This document shows, piece after piece, positions 10,717 through 22,828 of a stretch of 64,000 nucleotides of DNA (positions are counted from its first letter, which is position 1; each line of letters opens with the position of its first letter). The notes beneath the pieces are model-generated. The model was not told the origin of the DNA and did no database searches. It saw only the letters and a list, made by a program, of their open reading frames with translations. The translations under genes were made by a program, and so were the position numbers. Source of the DNA: Sphingorhabdus lacus (GTDB taxonomy: Bacteria; Pseudomonadota; Alphaproteobacteria; Sphingomonadales; Sphingomonadaceae); contig NZ_CP035733.1 of the NCBI RefSeq assembly GCF_009768975.1, positions 2,648,001 through 2,712,000 of the forward strand, written 5' to 3'.

Positions 10717-13518
10717 ATGGGTCTTGAGAACCAGGATTTTGAAATTGAGCGCGGTCCCAGCTGGGAACGCGCCAACTGGCCTTTATCGGCCACCGACGAT
10801 TTGACGGCATCGCTCGACCCCACACAAATGGCGGTCGAGGTGAAGGCTGCGGCAAAGGCCGCGGGCAAGCCGATGGCGGAGGCCGACGCGGTTGCGGCGG
10901 CGAATGATTCCATCCGTGCCATGATGCTGGTGCGCACCTATCGCGTGCGCGGACATCTTGCGGCAAATCTGGATCCACTGGGCCTTTCGAAGCAGGATAT
11001 ACCGGCGGATTTGACCCCCGAATATCACGGCTTTTCGGGCGCCGATCTTGACCGGAAAGTTTTTGTCGGCGGGACTTTGGGACTCGAATGGACCACCGTG
11101 CGCGAGCTGGTGGACATTTTGCGGGCAAATTATTGTGGGCCTGTCGGTCTGGAATATATGCATATTTCAGATGTCGAGGAACGCCGGTTCCTGCAGGAAC
11201 GGATGGAGGGCAGAGACGCCGCCATCCACTTCACGCCCGAAGGCAAGAAAGCAATTCTGGGCAAGGTCATCGAGGCCGAGCAGTATGAGAAATTCCTGGG
11301 CCGCAAATATGTAGGCACGAAGCGTTTCGGTCTGGACGGTGGTGAGTCCATGATTCCGGCGCTTGAAGCTGTCATCAAATATGGCGGGCAACTGGGCGTC
11401 CGCGAAATCGTATACGGCATGCCGCATCGCGGCCGTCTGAACGTTTTGGCCAATGTTATGGCCAAGCCCTATCGCATCATCTTCCACGAATTTTCGGGCG
11501 GAAGCGCAAACCCCGATGATGTCGGCGGTTCGGGCGATGTGAAATATCATCTGGGCACCAGCACCGACCGTGAATTTGACGGCATCAAGGTGCATATGAG
11601 CCTTGTTCCCAACCCGTCCCATCTGGAGGCCGTTAATCCGGTCGTTCTCGGAAAGGTTCGTGCAAACCAGACCGCCCGCGGCGACCTTGGCAAGCATGAG
11701 CAGGTTCTGCCGGTTCTTTTGCACGGCGACGCGGCCTTTGCAGGACAGGGCATCGTTTGGGAATGCCTCGGCTTTTCGGGTATTCGTGGTTATAACACCG
11801 GCGGCTGCCTGCACTTCATCGTGAACAACCAGGTCGGATTTACCACCAGCCCGCAATATGCGCGCTCGTCGCCTTATCCATCAGATGTTGCCAAGGGCGT
11901 TCAGGCCCCGATTTTCCACGTGAACGGCGACGACCCCGAAGCGGTTACCTTTGCGTGCAAGATCGCGATCGAATTCCGCCAGACATTCCACCGCGATATC
12001 GTGATCGACATGTGGTGCTACCGTCGCTTCGGCCATAATGAAGGCGATGAGCCCAGCTTCACGCAGCCTTTGATGTACAAGGTGATCAAGGGCCACCCGG
12101 GCGTCAGCGATATCTATGCCACAAGGCTGCAAGCCGAAGGCGTGATTGATGCCAATTGGGCCAAAGAACATGCGATGCGCTTTGTCGCCTTGCTGGAGCA
12201 GGAATTTGCAGGCGCCGCCGATTATAAGCCCAATGCGGCGGACTGGTTTGGCGGACGCTGGTCGGGGCTGTCCAAGCCTGCGGACCCCGAAACGGCGCGC
12301 CGCAATGTGGAAACGGGCATTTCCAAAAAGCTGTTCGACAGCTTGGGCCGCACATTGACCGCCGTTCCGGAGACGCTGAATATCCATCCGACCCTTGGCC
12401 GCGTTCTTGATGCCAAGAAAACGATGTTCACTGCCGGTGAAAATTTCGACTGGGCGACGGGCGAAGCGCTGGCCTTCGGCTCGCTCTTGTCCGAAGGTTT
12501 TGGCGTGCGTCTTTCGGGGCAGGATTCCGGACGCGGCACCTTCAGCCAGCGGCATGCCGTCTGGGTCGACCAGGGCACCGAAGAGAAATATGTGCCCCTG
12601 TCGACTTTGCCCCATGGCCGGTTCGAGGTTCTGGACAGTCCGCTGTCCGAATTTGGGGTGCTCGGCTATGAATATGGCTATGCCGGTGCCGAACCCAAGA
12701 CGCTGGTATTGTGGGAAGCGCAATTTGGCGACTTCGCCAATGGCGCTCAGACCATGATCGACCAGTTCATTGCGGCAGGCGAGGCCAAATGGTTGCGCGC
12801 CAACGGTTTGGTGATGCTGTTGCCCCATGGCTATGAAGGTCAGGGTCCGGAACATAGTTCTGCCCGGCTTGAGCGGTTCCTGCAACTTTGTGCGGAAGAC
12901 AATATCCAGGTCGCCAATTGCACGACGCCTGCAAACTACTTCCACTTGCTGCGCCGTCAAATGGCCCGGTCGTTCCGCAAGCCTTTGGTTGTCATGACAC
13001 CCAAATCCCTGCTGCGGCACAAAATGGCGGTGTCCAAGGCAGAAGATTTCCAGGGCGACAGCCATTTCATGCGCATATTGTCCGATCCCGACGCACCCGC
13101 AGACAAGGATGTGAAGCGCCTCGTGCTCTGTTCCGGAAAGGTCGCCTATGACCTGATGGAGGCGCGCAATGCGGCGGGCGATACCGACACCGCGATTGTG
13201 CGTATCGAGCAACTCTATCCGTTCCCGGGCGAACCCTTGATCGTTCGTCTGAAGCGCATGACCGCATTGGAAGAAGTTGTCTGGGCCCAGGAAGAGCCCA
13301 AAAATGCGGGTAGCTGGTCCTTTGTCGATCCCTTCATTGAAGAATGTCTGTTGAGCGCAAAGGTCAAGCCGACCCGCGCGCGCTATGCCGGACGCAAGGC
13401 CGCCGCAGCGACCGCAACCGGCCTTGCCAAGCGCCATCAGGCCGAGCAGGCCGCGTTGGTTGCCGACGCCCTTGGTCATAATGTCCGCGCCGAAATCCGC
13501 CGTCAGAGAAAAGGCTGA
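10717..13518 (+). CDS. sucA: 2-oxoglutarate dehydrogenase E1 component
   Basis: Thiamine-diphosphate-dependent E1 of the 2-oxoglutarate dehydrogenase complex, 933 residues, the usual size. It has the N-terminal SucA helper segment ([20 protein letters not shown]), the [16 protein letters not shown] core ([15 protein letters not shown]), the ThDP/Mg motif around [15 protein letters not shown]...NNQVGFTT, and the transketolase-like C-terminal half with [19 protein letters not shown]. It decarboxylates 2-oxoglutarate and transfers the succinyl group to the E2 lipoyl domain. Followed after 5 bases by sucB. Confidence 0.98.
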   Translation: MGLENQDFEIERGPSWERANWPLSATDDLTASLDPTQMAVEVKAAAKAAGKPMAEADAVAAANDSIRAMMLVRTYRVRGHLAANLDPLGLSKQDIPADLTPEYHGFSGADLDRKVFVGGTLGLEWTTVRELVDILRANYCGPVGLEYMHISDVEERRFLQERMEGRDAAIHFTPEGKKAILGKVIEAEQYEKFLGRKYVGTKRFGLDGGESMIPALEAVIKYGGQLGVREIVYGMPHRGRLNVLANVMAKPYRIIFHEFSGGSANPDDVGGSGDVKYHLGTSTDREFDGIKVHMSLVPNPSHLEAVNPVVLGKVRANQTARGDLGKHEQVLPVLLHGDAAFAGQGIVWECLGFSGIRGYNTGGCLHFIVNNQVGFTTSPQYARSSPYPSDVAKGVQAPIFHVNGDDPEAVTFACKIAIEFRQTFHRDIVIDMWCYRRFGHNEGDEPSFTQPLMYKVIKGHPGVSDIYATRLQAEGVIDANWAKEHAMRFVALLEQEFAGAADYKPNAADWFGGRWSGLSKPADPETARRNVETGISKKLFDSLGRTLTAVPETLNIHPTLGRVLDAKKTMFTAGENFDWATGEALAFGSLLSEGFGVRLSGQDSGRGTFSQRHAVWVDQGTEEKYVPLSTLPHGRFEVLDSPLSEFGVLGYEYGYAGAEPKTLVLWEAQFGDFANGAQTMIDQFIAAGEAKWLRANGLVMLLPHGYEGQGPEHSSARLERFLQLCAEDNIQVANCTTPANYFHLLRRQMARSFRKPLVVMTPKSLLRHKMAVSKAEDFQGDSHFMRILSDPDAPADKDVKRLVLCSGKVAYDLMEARNAAGDTDTAIVRIEQLYPFPGEPLIVRLKRMTALEEVVWAQEEPKNAGSWSFVDPFIEECLLSAKVKPTRARYAGRKAAAATATGLAKRHQAEQAALVADALGHNVRAEIRRQRKG

Positions 13519-13523
13519 TCCCC

Positions 13524-14762
13524 ATGAGCACCGAAGTCAAAGTTCCCGTACTGGGCGAATCCATCACCGAAGCCACACTTGGCCAATGGCTGAAAAAACC
13601 GGGCGAAGCCGTTGCCGCTGACGAGCCGATTGCCAGCCTTGAAACCGATAAGGTGGCCGTCGAAGTACCCGCGCCCGTCGCCGGAATCATGGGCGCATAT
13701 AGCGTCGAAGAAGGTGCAACGGTTAATGTGGGTGCGGTAATCGCATCCATCGAAGAAGGCAGCGCCGGTGCAGCAGCGCCGGCTCCCACCGCCGCAGCCG
13801 CTGCGCCACAACCGGTCGCGACAACAGCTGCGCCTGCACCGGCAGCAGAAGCTGCGCCTGCTGGAGATGCGAGCGATCTGCCGCTTTCACCGGCTGTCCG
13901 CCGCCTCGTTCTCGAACTCGGCATCGACCCCAGCAAGATCAAGGGCACCGGCAAGGACGGACGTTTGACGAAGGAAGACGTGGTTGCCGCCGCAAAGGCT
14001 GCACCCGCTGAAGCCTCCCCATCGGCAGAGACTGCTCCGGCAAAGGCCGCCCCCGCAGGCGCGCGTCAGGAAGAGCGGGTCAAGATGACCCGTTTGCGCC
14101 AGACGATCGCCAAGCGGTTGAAGAGCGCGCAGGAAACCGCAGCGCTTTTGACCACGTTCAACGACTGCGACATGAGCGAAGTTATCGCGACGCGCGACAA
14201 ATATAAGGAATTGTTCGAAAAGAAGCATGGCGTCCGTCTCGGCTTCATGGGCTTTTTCACAAAGGCCGTTGCCCTTGCCGCACGCGATGTGCCCGCAGTG
14301 AATGCGCAAATCCAAGGCGACGAAATCGTCTACCACAATTATCTCGATGTTTCGGTCGCGGTCAGCGCCCCCAATGGTCTAGTCGTCCCCGTCGTGCGCA
14401 ACGCCGACGCGATGAGCTTTGCCGAAATCGAAAAGGCCATTGCCGATTTCGGTGCCAAGGCAAAGACCGGTTCGTTGACGATGGACGATATGTCCGGTGG
14501 TACCTTCACCATCTCCAATGGTGGCGTGTTTGGCAGTCTGATGTCGACACCCATCATCAACCCGCCGCAGAGCGCTGTTCTGGGGCTGCATCGTATCGAA
14601 GACCGGCCCGTGGTCCGCAATGGCGCCGTTGTCGTGCGCCCGATGATGTATCTCGCACTCAGCTACGACCACCGCCTGATCGACGGGCGCGAGGCGGTGA
14701 CTTTCCTCAAGATCGTCAAAGAGGCGATTGAAGACCCCGCCCGTTTGTTGATCGACCTTTAA
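13524..14762 (+). CDS. sucB: Dihydrolipoyl succinyltransferase (E2)
   Basis: E2 core enzyme of 412 residues. Residues 1-75 form a single lipoyl domain with the lipoylated Lys in [13 protein letters not shown]. An Ala/Pro-rich swinging linker follows, then the E3/E1-binding domain ([20 protein letters not shown], ~115-150), a second Ala/Pro linker and the catalytic domain. The catalytic His-Asp pair is in [15 protein letters not shown] near the C-terminus. Tight spacing (5 bases to sucA, 12 to lpd) indicates one operon. Confidence 0.98.
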   Translation: MSTEVKVPVLGESITEATLGQWLKKPGEAVAADEPIASLETDKVAVEVPAPVAGIMGAYSVEEGATVNVGAVIASIEEGSAGAAAPAPTAAAAAPQPVATTAAPAPAAEAAPAGDASDLPLSPAVRRLVLELGIDPSKIKGTGKDGRLTKEDVVAAAKAAPAEASPSAETAPAKAAPAGARQEERVKMTRLRQTIAKRLKSAQETAALLTTFNDCDMSEVIATRDKYKELFEKKHGVRLGFMGFFTKAVALAARDVPAVNAQIQGDEIVYHNYLDVSVAVSAPNGLVVPVVRNADAMSFAEIEKAIADFGAKAKTGSLTMDDMSGGTFTISNGGVFGSLMSTPIINPPQSAVLGLHRIEDRPVVRNGAVVVRPMMYLALSYDHRLIDGREAVTFLKIVKEAIEDPARLLIDL

Positions 14763-14774
14763 GGAGCCGACACC

Positions 14775-16169
<1,395 letters not shown>

Positions 16170-16171
16170 GC

Positions 16172-16798
16172 ATGATCCAGGAGGCGGTCCAACTGGCCCC
16201 GGCCCTGATCGCCTGGCTCGACTTGTTCGGCATCGCGGTCTTTGCCGCATCCGGCGCTTTGGCCGCTGCGCAGCGCGGCCAGACGCTTGTTACCTTTTCC
16301 TTCTTTGCCCTCATCACCGGCGTCGGCGGAGGCACGGTGCGCGATCTGCTGATCGGCGCTCCGGTGTTCTGGGTGCAGGACTGGCGTTTTGCCGCCACTT
16401 GTCTGGTGACGGCAGCTTTGGTGTGGGTGACCCCCAAATCCTTCTGGAACGCGCGCGCGCTCGACTGGTTCGATGCAATCGGGATCGCCATTTACGCGGT
16501 ATTCGGCGCGTGGAAGTCGCTGACGCTGGGCGTCCCCCTGTTGCCTGCGATGATGATGGGCGTTATCACCGCCTGTGTCGGCGGGATCATCCGCGATGTG
16601 TTAGCGGGTGAGCCGTCTATCCTGCTCAAGCCCGAAATCTATGTCACAGCCGCCGCGCTTGCCTCCGGCTTGTTCGTCCTGCTGCTGTGGTTCGGCCTGC
16701 CCGTTCTTCCCGCCGCAAGCCTGAGCGCGCTTGCCGGTTTCGCCCTGCGCGCCATGGCCATCTGGAAAGGCTGGGCCATTCCGGCTTATCGCGGATGA
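16172..16798 (+). CDS. TRIC/UPF0126 (YadS-type) membrane protein
   Basis: Membrane protein of 208 residues with about seven hydrophobic helices. Two copies of the UPF0126 repeat are visible: FAASGALAAAQRG...GVGGGTVRDLLIG and YAVFGAWKSLTLG...CVGGIIRDVLAGE. Bacterial members of this family are homotrimeric potassium-selective TRIC-like channels. It starts 2 bases after the lpd stop, so it probably shares the transcript, though a functional link to the dehydrogenase complex is not apparent. Confidence 0.9.
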   Translation: MIQEAVQLAPALIAWLDLFGIAVFAASGALAAAQRGQTLVTFSFFALITGVGGGTVRDLLIGAPVFWVQDWRFAATCLVTAALVWVTPKSFWNARALDWFDAIGIAIYAVFGAWKSLTLGVPLLPAMMMGVITACVGGIIRDVLAGEPSILLKPEIYVTAAALASGLFVLLLWFGLPVLPAASLSALAGFALRAMAIWKGWAIPAYRG

Positions 16799-16948
16799 TA
16801 TTCTCGGCACAGTAATAGGGGGACTGTCCCCAACTCCAAAAACGAGTGCGCGCATCACTCCGCTTCGCACCTCCTGCCTGAAGGGGAGAGGAGATGGTTC
16901 GCACGAAGCCACGAAGACGCGAAGAGGAATCCCTTTGGGTAGCGGACT
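16799..16948. other. Intergenic interval with purine-rich repeat
   Basis: 150 bases between the convergent TRIC and phytanoyl-CoA-dioxygenase-like genes. The stretch 16901-16925 (ACGAAGCCACGAAGACGCGA) is a short purine-rich direct repeat that resembles stretches at ~17790 and ~26390. No gene is seen. Confidence 0.5.
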
Positions 16949-17623
16949 TCAAATACCCTGCCATTCAAGGCCGTCGGGCAGATCGAACGCTGCATAATCT
17001 ACTTGTAACACCCGCCGCGCTTTGGCTTGTTGGGAGGCGGCAGAGGCATGCAGAATGAGGGTGGAATACACCCAGACATCGCCGGCGTCGGCTAGACATA
17101 TCGCAGTCCCAAGACGTGCGACCGTTTCCTCTATTTTGCCGACGGGCACCATGCCTTCGCGATGGGACCCTGGCGCGATCAGGAGTGGGGCGTTTGTTGC
17201 CGGAACATCATCCAGATGCACACGGATGGTAATCATCTTCGCCAACAAATCTACTGGAGGGGCCACGTGCACGAAACCCTGTTTCACTGTCCACGGACCA
17301 AAGCCTTCGACTTCCCTTTTGGTTTTCACGCAAATGGTGCGATCCTGATGCCAAGCAAGCGACCAGTTTGTTTCGGCCGTCTTATTGAACAGGATGGCCC
17401 GGACCGGCTTGGCCCCGGCCCCCAAGAAGTGGGCGGGTATGGCGCCAACGCAGCCATTCGGCTCCAGCATTTCCCGCAAAGGTTCATTGGCCTGCAACCG
17501 GACGCCAACGCTTTCAGACGGCAAGCCAGCGACGGCATTTTCCAACCTATCGAGTGCATCAACAAGCACTCCAAAAAACCTGACGGCTCCGGTAGCTGCA
17601 AATTCTTGTGCCACTGCATCCAT
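16949..17623 (-). CDS. Phytanoyl-CoA dioxygenase family protein
   Basis: Predicted Fe(II)/2-oxoglutarate oxygenase of 224 residues, short for the family. The facial-triad pattern is visible: His and Asp in LAWHQDRTI near residue 90, and the distal His in LILHASAAS near 190, followed by an Arg pair (KARRVLQVDY) that would bind the 2-oxoglutarate carboxylate. The substrate cannot be inferred. It stands alone between two intergenic repeat regions and faces the TRIC gene, which suggests an accessory gene. Confidence 0.82.
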   Translation of the reverse strand: MDAVAQEFAATGAVRFFGVLVDALDRLENAVAGLPSESVGVRLQANEPLREMLEPNGCVGAIPAHFLGAGAKPVRAILFNKTAETNWSLAWHQDRTICVKTKREVEGFGPWTVKQGFVHVAPPVDLLAKMITIRVHLDDVPATNAPLLIAPGSHREGMVPVGKIEETVARLGTAICLADAGDVWVYSTLILHASAASQQAKARRVLQVDYAAFDLPDGLEWQGI

Positions 17624-17700
17624 CAGCCCTCGTTACCCACAGGGTCTTTGATACGCAACAAGTGCCGCTTTGACGGGCATGATTGCGGTATCAAAGCGTC

Positions 17701-17735
17701 CGCAACGTTGTCGTGTCCGGACATTCCGGTTTCGA
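17701..17735 (+). repeat. Dispersed intergenic repeat, copy A
   Basis: CGCAACGTTGTCGTGTCC (17701-17718) is identical to 25803-25820, and similarity continues through ~17735 (GACATTCCGGTTTCGA against GACAGCCCGGTTTGAC). The shared segment lies in non-coding DNA at both sites. It resembles remnants of intergenic elements that are common in Sphingomonadales genomes (from memory, not tested). Confidence 0.6.
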
Positions 17736-17762
17736 TTTAGATATCCAAATTGTAGACATATC

Positions 17763-17820
17763 CCCCCTCTTCCACGGGGAGAGGGGTATCTCACGCAAAG
17801 ACGCAAAGAGAGAAGAAAGA
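17763..17820. repeat. Palindrome and purine-rich direct repeat
   Basis: A C-rich then G-rich palindrome (CCCCTCTTCCACGGGGAGAGGGG type) is followed by ACGCAAAGACGCAAAG, an 8-9-base direct repeat. Related purine-rich stretches occur at ~16901 and ~26390, all just 3' of genes. Function unknown. Confidence 0.45.
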
Positions 17821-17857
17821 AGAACAGCGCATTTTGCCTCTGACCGTCACTCCAAGT

Positions 17858-17938
17858 ACCGTCACCCTGAACTTGTTTCAGGGTCTTAGTTTTCAACGTC
17901 GAAGGACTAGGACCCTGAAACAAGTTCAGGGTGACGGT
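17858..17938. repeat. 28-bp perfect inverted repeat, REP-like
   Basis: The arms 17858-17885 and 17911-17938 are perfect reverse complements over 28 bases, with a 25-base loop. Each arm is itself a near-palindrome, CCCTGAACTTGTTTCAGGG. The doubled, nested palindrome is the pattern of REP/BIME-like intergenic elements; a very similar sequence is, from memory, common in Sphingomonadales. Confidence 0.85.
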
Positions 17939-18147
17939 GCTTTTGAGGGCAGCCTCCTGCTCCTTCCCTCCCGTCCCCCTTCGCGTCTTCTTGCGAACCA
18001 AATAAGCAGGATATCCTATGAAAGCGGAATTCAGGAAAGCCCGCCCATCCATCTTCTAAGCAAAAAATTGCACTTGCACCCCATAAGGGTTGGTGGTCAA
18101 AGCGGGCGGAGCCCTCGCCAGATGACAGGGTTAAAGGAGAAGGAAGA

Positions 18148-18528
18148 ATGTACAGTCACATGATGGTGGGCAGCAACGATATTGCCCGTTCCAAAACTTT
18201 TTACGACGCAACCTTTGCTGCATTTGGTGGCAAGCCGGGTATCCAGGACCCCAAGGGTCGCCTGATTTACATGCACAATGGTTCGATGTTCCTCGTCACC
18301 CCGCCGATCGACGGCGAGCCGGCCACATGCGGTAACGGTATGACCATCGGTTTTGCGATGACCCCGGAACAGGCCAATGCCTGGCATGAAGCCGGTGTTG
18401 CCAATGGCGGCAAGGCAATTGAGGACCCCCCCGGTGTGCGCGAAGGTAATGGCATGAAGCTGTATCTCGCCTATTTGCGCGATCCTGATGGCAACAAGCT
18501 GTGCGCGCTGCACCGCGTCACCGACTGA
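18148..18528 (+). CDS. VOC (glyoxalase/bleomycin-resistance) family protein
   Basis: Small protein of 126 residues with a single VOC fold: MYSHMMVGSNDIARSKTFYD at the start and the terminal YLAYLRDPDGNKLCALHR, which contains the usual C-terminal metal/substrate segment. Strong ribosome binding site AAGGAGAAGGAAG upstream of ATG 18148. It lies 16 bases before S-formylglutathione hydrolase. VOC proteins often accompany glutathione-dependent aldehyde detoxification, so a role with a glutathione adduct is plausible but not shown. Confidence 0.88.
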   Translation: MYSHMMVGSNDIARSKTFYDATFAAFGGKPGIQDPKGRLIYMHNGSMFLVTPPIDGEPATCGNGMTIGFAMTPEQANAWHEAGVANGGKAIEDPPGVREGNGMKLYLAYLRDPDGNKLCALHRVTD

Positions 18529-18544
18529 CCGTAGGACATCTTGC

Positions 18545-19390
18545 ATGACATTTGAAACGGTTTCGACGAACACCGCTTTTGGTGGTGTGCAGGGTGTCTA
18601 CAAACATCATTCGACCGCGACGGGAACGGACATGACCTTTTCGGTCTATGTCCCGCCCCACGCGGCGGGTGCCAAATTGCCGGTGGTCTGGTATCTGTCG
18701 GGTCTGACCTGCACCCATGCCAATGTCACTGAAAAGGGCGAATTTCGCCGGGCCTGTTCGGAACTGGGCCTGATCTTTGTTGCGCCCGATACCAGTCCGC
18801 GGGGTGAGGGCGTGCCCGATGATCCCGACGGGGCCTATGATTTCGGCCTTGGCGCGGGCTTTTATGTCAATGCGCTGGTCGAACCCTTTGCCGAACATTA
18901 CCGGATGCGCGGCTATATCGAGAGCGAATTGCCGCGTCTGGTTGCCGAACATTTTCCCGTCGACATGGAACGGCAGGGTATCATGGGGCATTCAATGGGT
19001 GGGCATGGCGCGCTGACCTTGTCCTTGCGCGATCCCGGAAAATATAAGGCGACTTCGGCCTTTGCGCCCATCGTTTCGCCGCTGAATTGCCCCTGGGGGG
19101 AAAAAGCGCTGGGTGGTTATCTGGGGCCCGACCGTGAGACTTGGGCCGAATATGACGCTTGCGCGCTGATCGCCGCCGGTGCCCGTCTTCCCGACCTGCT
19201 GGTCGACCAGGGCGAGGCGGACAATTTTCTCACCGACCAGCTCAAGACGCATTTGCTTGTCGAGGCTTGCGAAGCGGCGGGGCAAAAGGCGACCATCCGG
19301 ATGCAGCCCGGATATGACCACAGCTATTATTTCATCTCCACCTTCATGGCCGACCATCTTGAATGGCATGCCGCGCGCCTAAAAGCCTAG
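18545..19390 (+). CDS. fghA: S-formylglutathione hydrolase
   Basis: Esterase-D family enzyme of 281 residues that hydrolyses S-formylglutathione to formate and glutathione, the last step of glutathione-dependent formaldehyde oxidation. Features: WYLSGLTCTHANVTEKGEFR near residue 50, the nucleophile elbow GHSMGGHGA (Ser150), an acidic residue in LVDQGEADNFL (~225), and the catalytic His in GYDHSYYF (~260). Start ATG 18545 is chosen over a longer reading that would overlap the VOC gene. The partner S-(hydroxymethyl)glutathione dehydrogenase is not adjacent. Confidence 0.95.
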   Translation: MTFETVSTNTAFGGVQGVYKHHSTATGTDMTFSVYVPPHAAGAKLPVVWYLSGLTCTHANVTEKGEFRRACSELGLIFVAPDTSPRGEGVPDDPDGAYDFGLGAGFYVNALVEPFAEHYRMRGYIESELPRLVAEHFPVDMERQGIMGHSMGGHGALTLSLRDPGKYKATSAFAPIVSPLNCPWGEKALGGYLGPDRETWAEYDACALIAAGARLPDLLVDQGEADNFLTDQLKTHLLVEACEAAGQKATIRMQPGYDHSYYFISTFMADHLEWHAARLKA

Positions 19391-19427
19391 CCATTTTGGC
19401 CCCTGCACGATAATGGCACGCGGACAA

Positions 19428-19501
19428 GCGGGTGTAGCTCAATGGTAGAGCAGCAGCTTCCCAAGCTGAATACGGGGGTTCGATTCCCCTCACCCGCTCC
19501 A
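19428..19501 (+). tRNA. tRNA-Gly (anticodon CCC)
   Basis: A full cloverleaf can be drawn. The acceptor arms GCGGGTG and CACCCGC pair perfectly, followed by discriminator T and an encoded CCA (19499-19501). The D-arm is TAGCTCAATGGTAGAGC. The anticodon arm is CAGC-TTCCCAA-GCTG, placing CCC at the anticodon positions. The T-arm is GGGGGTTCGATTCCCC. It reads GGG glycine codons. Confidence 0.95.
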
Positions 19502-19528
19502 GCTTTCCGGAAATCGCCCTTTGTCCTT

Positions 19529-21250
19529 TTGGACGACGCCCGCACCTCGGGAGCGTCGCCGGCGCGGCTTTATGCCGATCCGGTCGCGGTGTTGACCGCG
19601 CAAATCGGAGACGATGTCGGCCCGCTGCTCGAACAGCTTCGCGCGGCACGGGCCGACGGGCTGCATGCCGCTGGTTTTTTAAGCTATGATGCAGGCGCGG
19701 CGCTTTTGCCGCAATTGGGTCCGCCGCCGTCGGGGACACTGGCTTGGTTTGGATTATTCAGCGAATATCAGCAACTTGACTCAGACGCCATGGCGTCATG
19801 CCTGCCCGATCCGGCGGGGGCATGGCTGTCGCCGCTGCGCCCGCAAATTGCGCGGGGCGACTATGCCAAAGCCTTTGCGGCGGTGCAGGACTATATCAAG
19901 GCGGGCGATATCTATCAGGCGAACCTGACCTTTCCGCTGCTTGCCGACTATGCTGGGGACCCGCTCGCGCTCTATGCGGCGCTGCGCCCGCGGGCGGCGG
20001 CGGGCTATGGTGGCGTGGTCTGGACAGGGGAGCGCTATTATCTGTCCTTCTCGCCCGAGCTGTTTTTTGCGGCCAAGGACCGACGGGTGACGACCAAGCC
20101 GATGAAAGGCACCGCCGAACGCCGCGCCGATCCTGTGGCCGATGCGGCGGAGGCCGAACATCTTCGGACCGATCCCAAGCAGCGGGCGGAAAATCTGATG
20201 ATCGTCGACCTGTTGCGTAACGATCTGTCGCGGGTGTGCGAGGCGGGGTCGGTGCGTGTGCCGGACCTGTTCCACATCGAAAGTTACCCCACCGTTCACC
20301 AAATGACCTCGACTGTCACGGGCGAGCTCGCGCCCGGGCGCGATGCGGTGGATGTGATCGCGGCGCTGTACCCATGCGGCTCCATCACCGGCGCCCCCAA
20401 AATCCGCGCAATGCAGATCATCGACGAGACCGAAGCCGCACCGCGCGGCCTCTATTGCGGTTCCATCGGACGGATCGACGCCGGGGGCGACGCCGCGTTT
20501 AACGTCGCGATCCGCACTTTTACCTTGTGCGAAACGACGAAGACGGTTTCATTGGGGCTGGGATCCGGCATCGTTGCGGATTCCGACGTGGACGCCGAAT
20601 GGGCGGAATGTCTGGCAAAGGGGGATTTTGCGAAGGTGGGTGGGACCGGTTTTGACCTGATAGAAACAATGCGCTTTGAACCGGCGCAGGGTATTTTGCG
20701 GCTCGAACTGCATCTGGAACGGATGAAGGAAAGCGCGCGGGTCTTCGGGTTCGAATTCGACCGGCACGAGGCACGCAACCGGCTGCATGCCGCGACCTTC
20801 CATCTGGACAGGCTGTCGAAAATCCGGCTGCTCGCCTCCAAAGGCGGGGCCTTGTCGATCGAGGTCCGGCCGCTGGACGACACATCAGGCTGGCGTGTTG
20901 CGGTGGTGCCGCTTCCCGTGGACAGCGCCGATTTCCGCCTGCGCCACAAAATCAGCGACCGCGCCTTTTACGACGAGGCGCGCCGGTCGCGGCCCGACTG
21001 CGACGAGGTCCTGTTCACCACAACCGACGGCCGCCTGACCGAAGGCAGCATCACCGCGCTGTTTGTCGAGCGGGACGGAACGCTGCATACGCCGCGGCTG
21101 GAGACCGGCCTTTTGCCCTCCGTGTTGCGCCGCGAGCTGGTCGATAATGGGCAAGCGGTCGAGGCAGACCTGTTCGCCGCCGATCTGGACGCGCCTTTTT
21201 ATGTCGGCAACTCTTTGCGGGGATTAATCCCGGCCACAAGGGTTGCGTAA
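19529..21250 (+). CDS. pabB: Fused aminodeoxychorismate synthase component I / ADC lyase
   Basis: A PabB-PabC fusion for p-aminobenzoate, hence folate, synthesis. The N-terminal ~350 residues are the chorismate-binding domain (AGDIYQANLTFPL, KPMKGTAERR, DLLRNDLSRVCEAGSV, GSITGAPKIRAMQIID). The C-terminal ~200 residues are a class-IV PLP lyase (FDLIETMRFEP, LRLELHLERMKESA, TDGRLTEGSITALF, LETGLLPSVLR). The start is uncertain: after the tRNA 3' end (19501) the only in-frame initiator before the conserved LLDDAR segment is TTG 19529; an ATG at 19442 lies inside the tRNA. The PabA glutaminase is not nearby. Confidence 0.88.
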   Translation: MDDARTSGASPARLYADPVAVLTAQIGDDVGPLLEQLRAARADGLHAAGFLSYDAGAALLPQLGPPPSGTLAWFGLFSEYQQLDSDAMASCLPDPAGAWLSPLRPQIARGDYAKAFAAVQDYIKAGDIYQANLTFPLLADYAGDPLALYAALRPRAAAGYGGVVWTGERYYLSFSPELFFAAKDRRVTTKPMKGTAERRADPVADAAEAEHLRTDPKQRAENLMIVDLLRNDLSRVCEAGSVRVPDLFHIESYPTVHQMTSTVTGELAPGRDAVDVIAALYPCGSITGAPKIRAMQIIDETEAAPRGLYCGSIGRIDAGGDAAFNVAIRTFTLCETTKTVSLGLGSGIVADSDVDAEWAECLAKGDFAKVGGTGFDLIETMRFEPAQGILRLELHLERMKESARVFGFEFDRHEARNRLHAATFHLDRLSKIRLLASKGGALSIEVRPLDDTSGWRVAVVPLPVDSADFRLRHKISDRAFYDEARRSRPDCDEVLFTTTDGRLTEGSITALFVERDGTLHTPRLETGLLPSVLRRELVDNGQAVEADLFAADLDAPFYVGNSLRGLIPATRVA

Positions 21251-21268
21251 TTTTCGGTGAGGCATTAG

Positions 21269-22522
<1,254 letters not shown>

Positions 22523-22645
22523 GCGCAAATGAACAGAAGAAAACGGCGCGTTAAGGACGATTTAACGTGACCTCTGCTTGAAACTTTTTGTGGCGGGGTA
22601 ACGTAACTGCTCCTGCCGCCGAACAGGCGATAACAAGAGAAACCA

Positions 22646-22828
22646 ATGGACCGTATCTTCAACTTTCTGCGCTCGGATCTTTTCCTCAGCCTCGCCGGTG
22701 GCTTTGCCCTCGGCCTTGCGGGACTGACCGTGATTAATCCGGCCAATGCCAGCAGCGCAGACGGAGACGCGGGACGTTCAATTACGGTTGGAGCGCCTGT
22801 CCATGTCGAGTCCCCTGCCCCGCAATAA
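22646..22828 (+). CDS. Small hypothetical membrane/secreted protein
   Basis: Unrecognised 60-residue protein. The first ~35 residues are hydrophobic (LFLSLAGGFALGLAGLTVI ending in ANA), which fits a signal peptide or one membrane anchor; the short tail is polar and ends SPAPQ. Upstream is a weak ACAAGAGAAA site. It overlaps the start of msrA by 26 bases, suggesting translational coupling. No domain seen; function unknown. Confidence 0.5.
   Translation: MDRIFNFLRSDLFLSLAGGFALGLAGLTVINPANASSADGDAGRSITVGAPVHVESPAPQ

Larger units (their letters stand above)
17624..18147. other. Gene-free repeat region upstream of the VOC gene
   Basis: About 520 bases without a convincing gene. It holds a copy of a degenerate dispersed repeat (17701-17735), a G/C-rich CCCCCTCTTCC...GGGGAGAGGGG palindrome followed by a purine-rich repeat (~17763-17820), and a long perfect inverted repeat (17858-17938). 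Short ORFs here have no coding character. The ribosome binding site of the VOC gene (AAGGAGAAGGAAG) lies at its right end. Confidence 0.7.

Noticed and set aside
11881-13479. 532-residue open frame on the minus strand
   Set aside because: It lies wholly opposite sucA, whose protein is certain; G/C-rich codon use creates long antisense frames.
19442-19500. ATG inside the tRNA as pabBC start
   Set aside because: It would translate through the whole tRNA; the encoded residues are tRNA-derived and not conserved.
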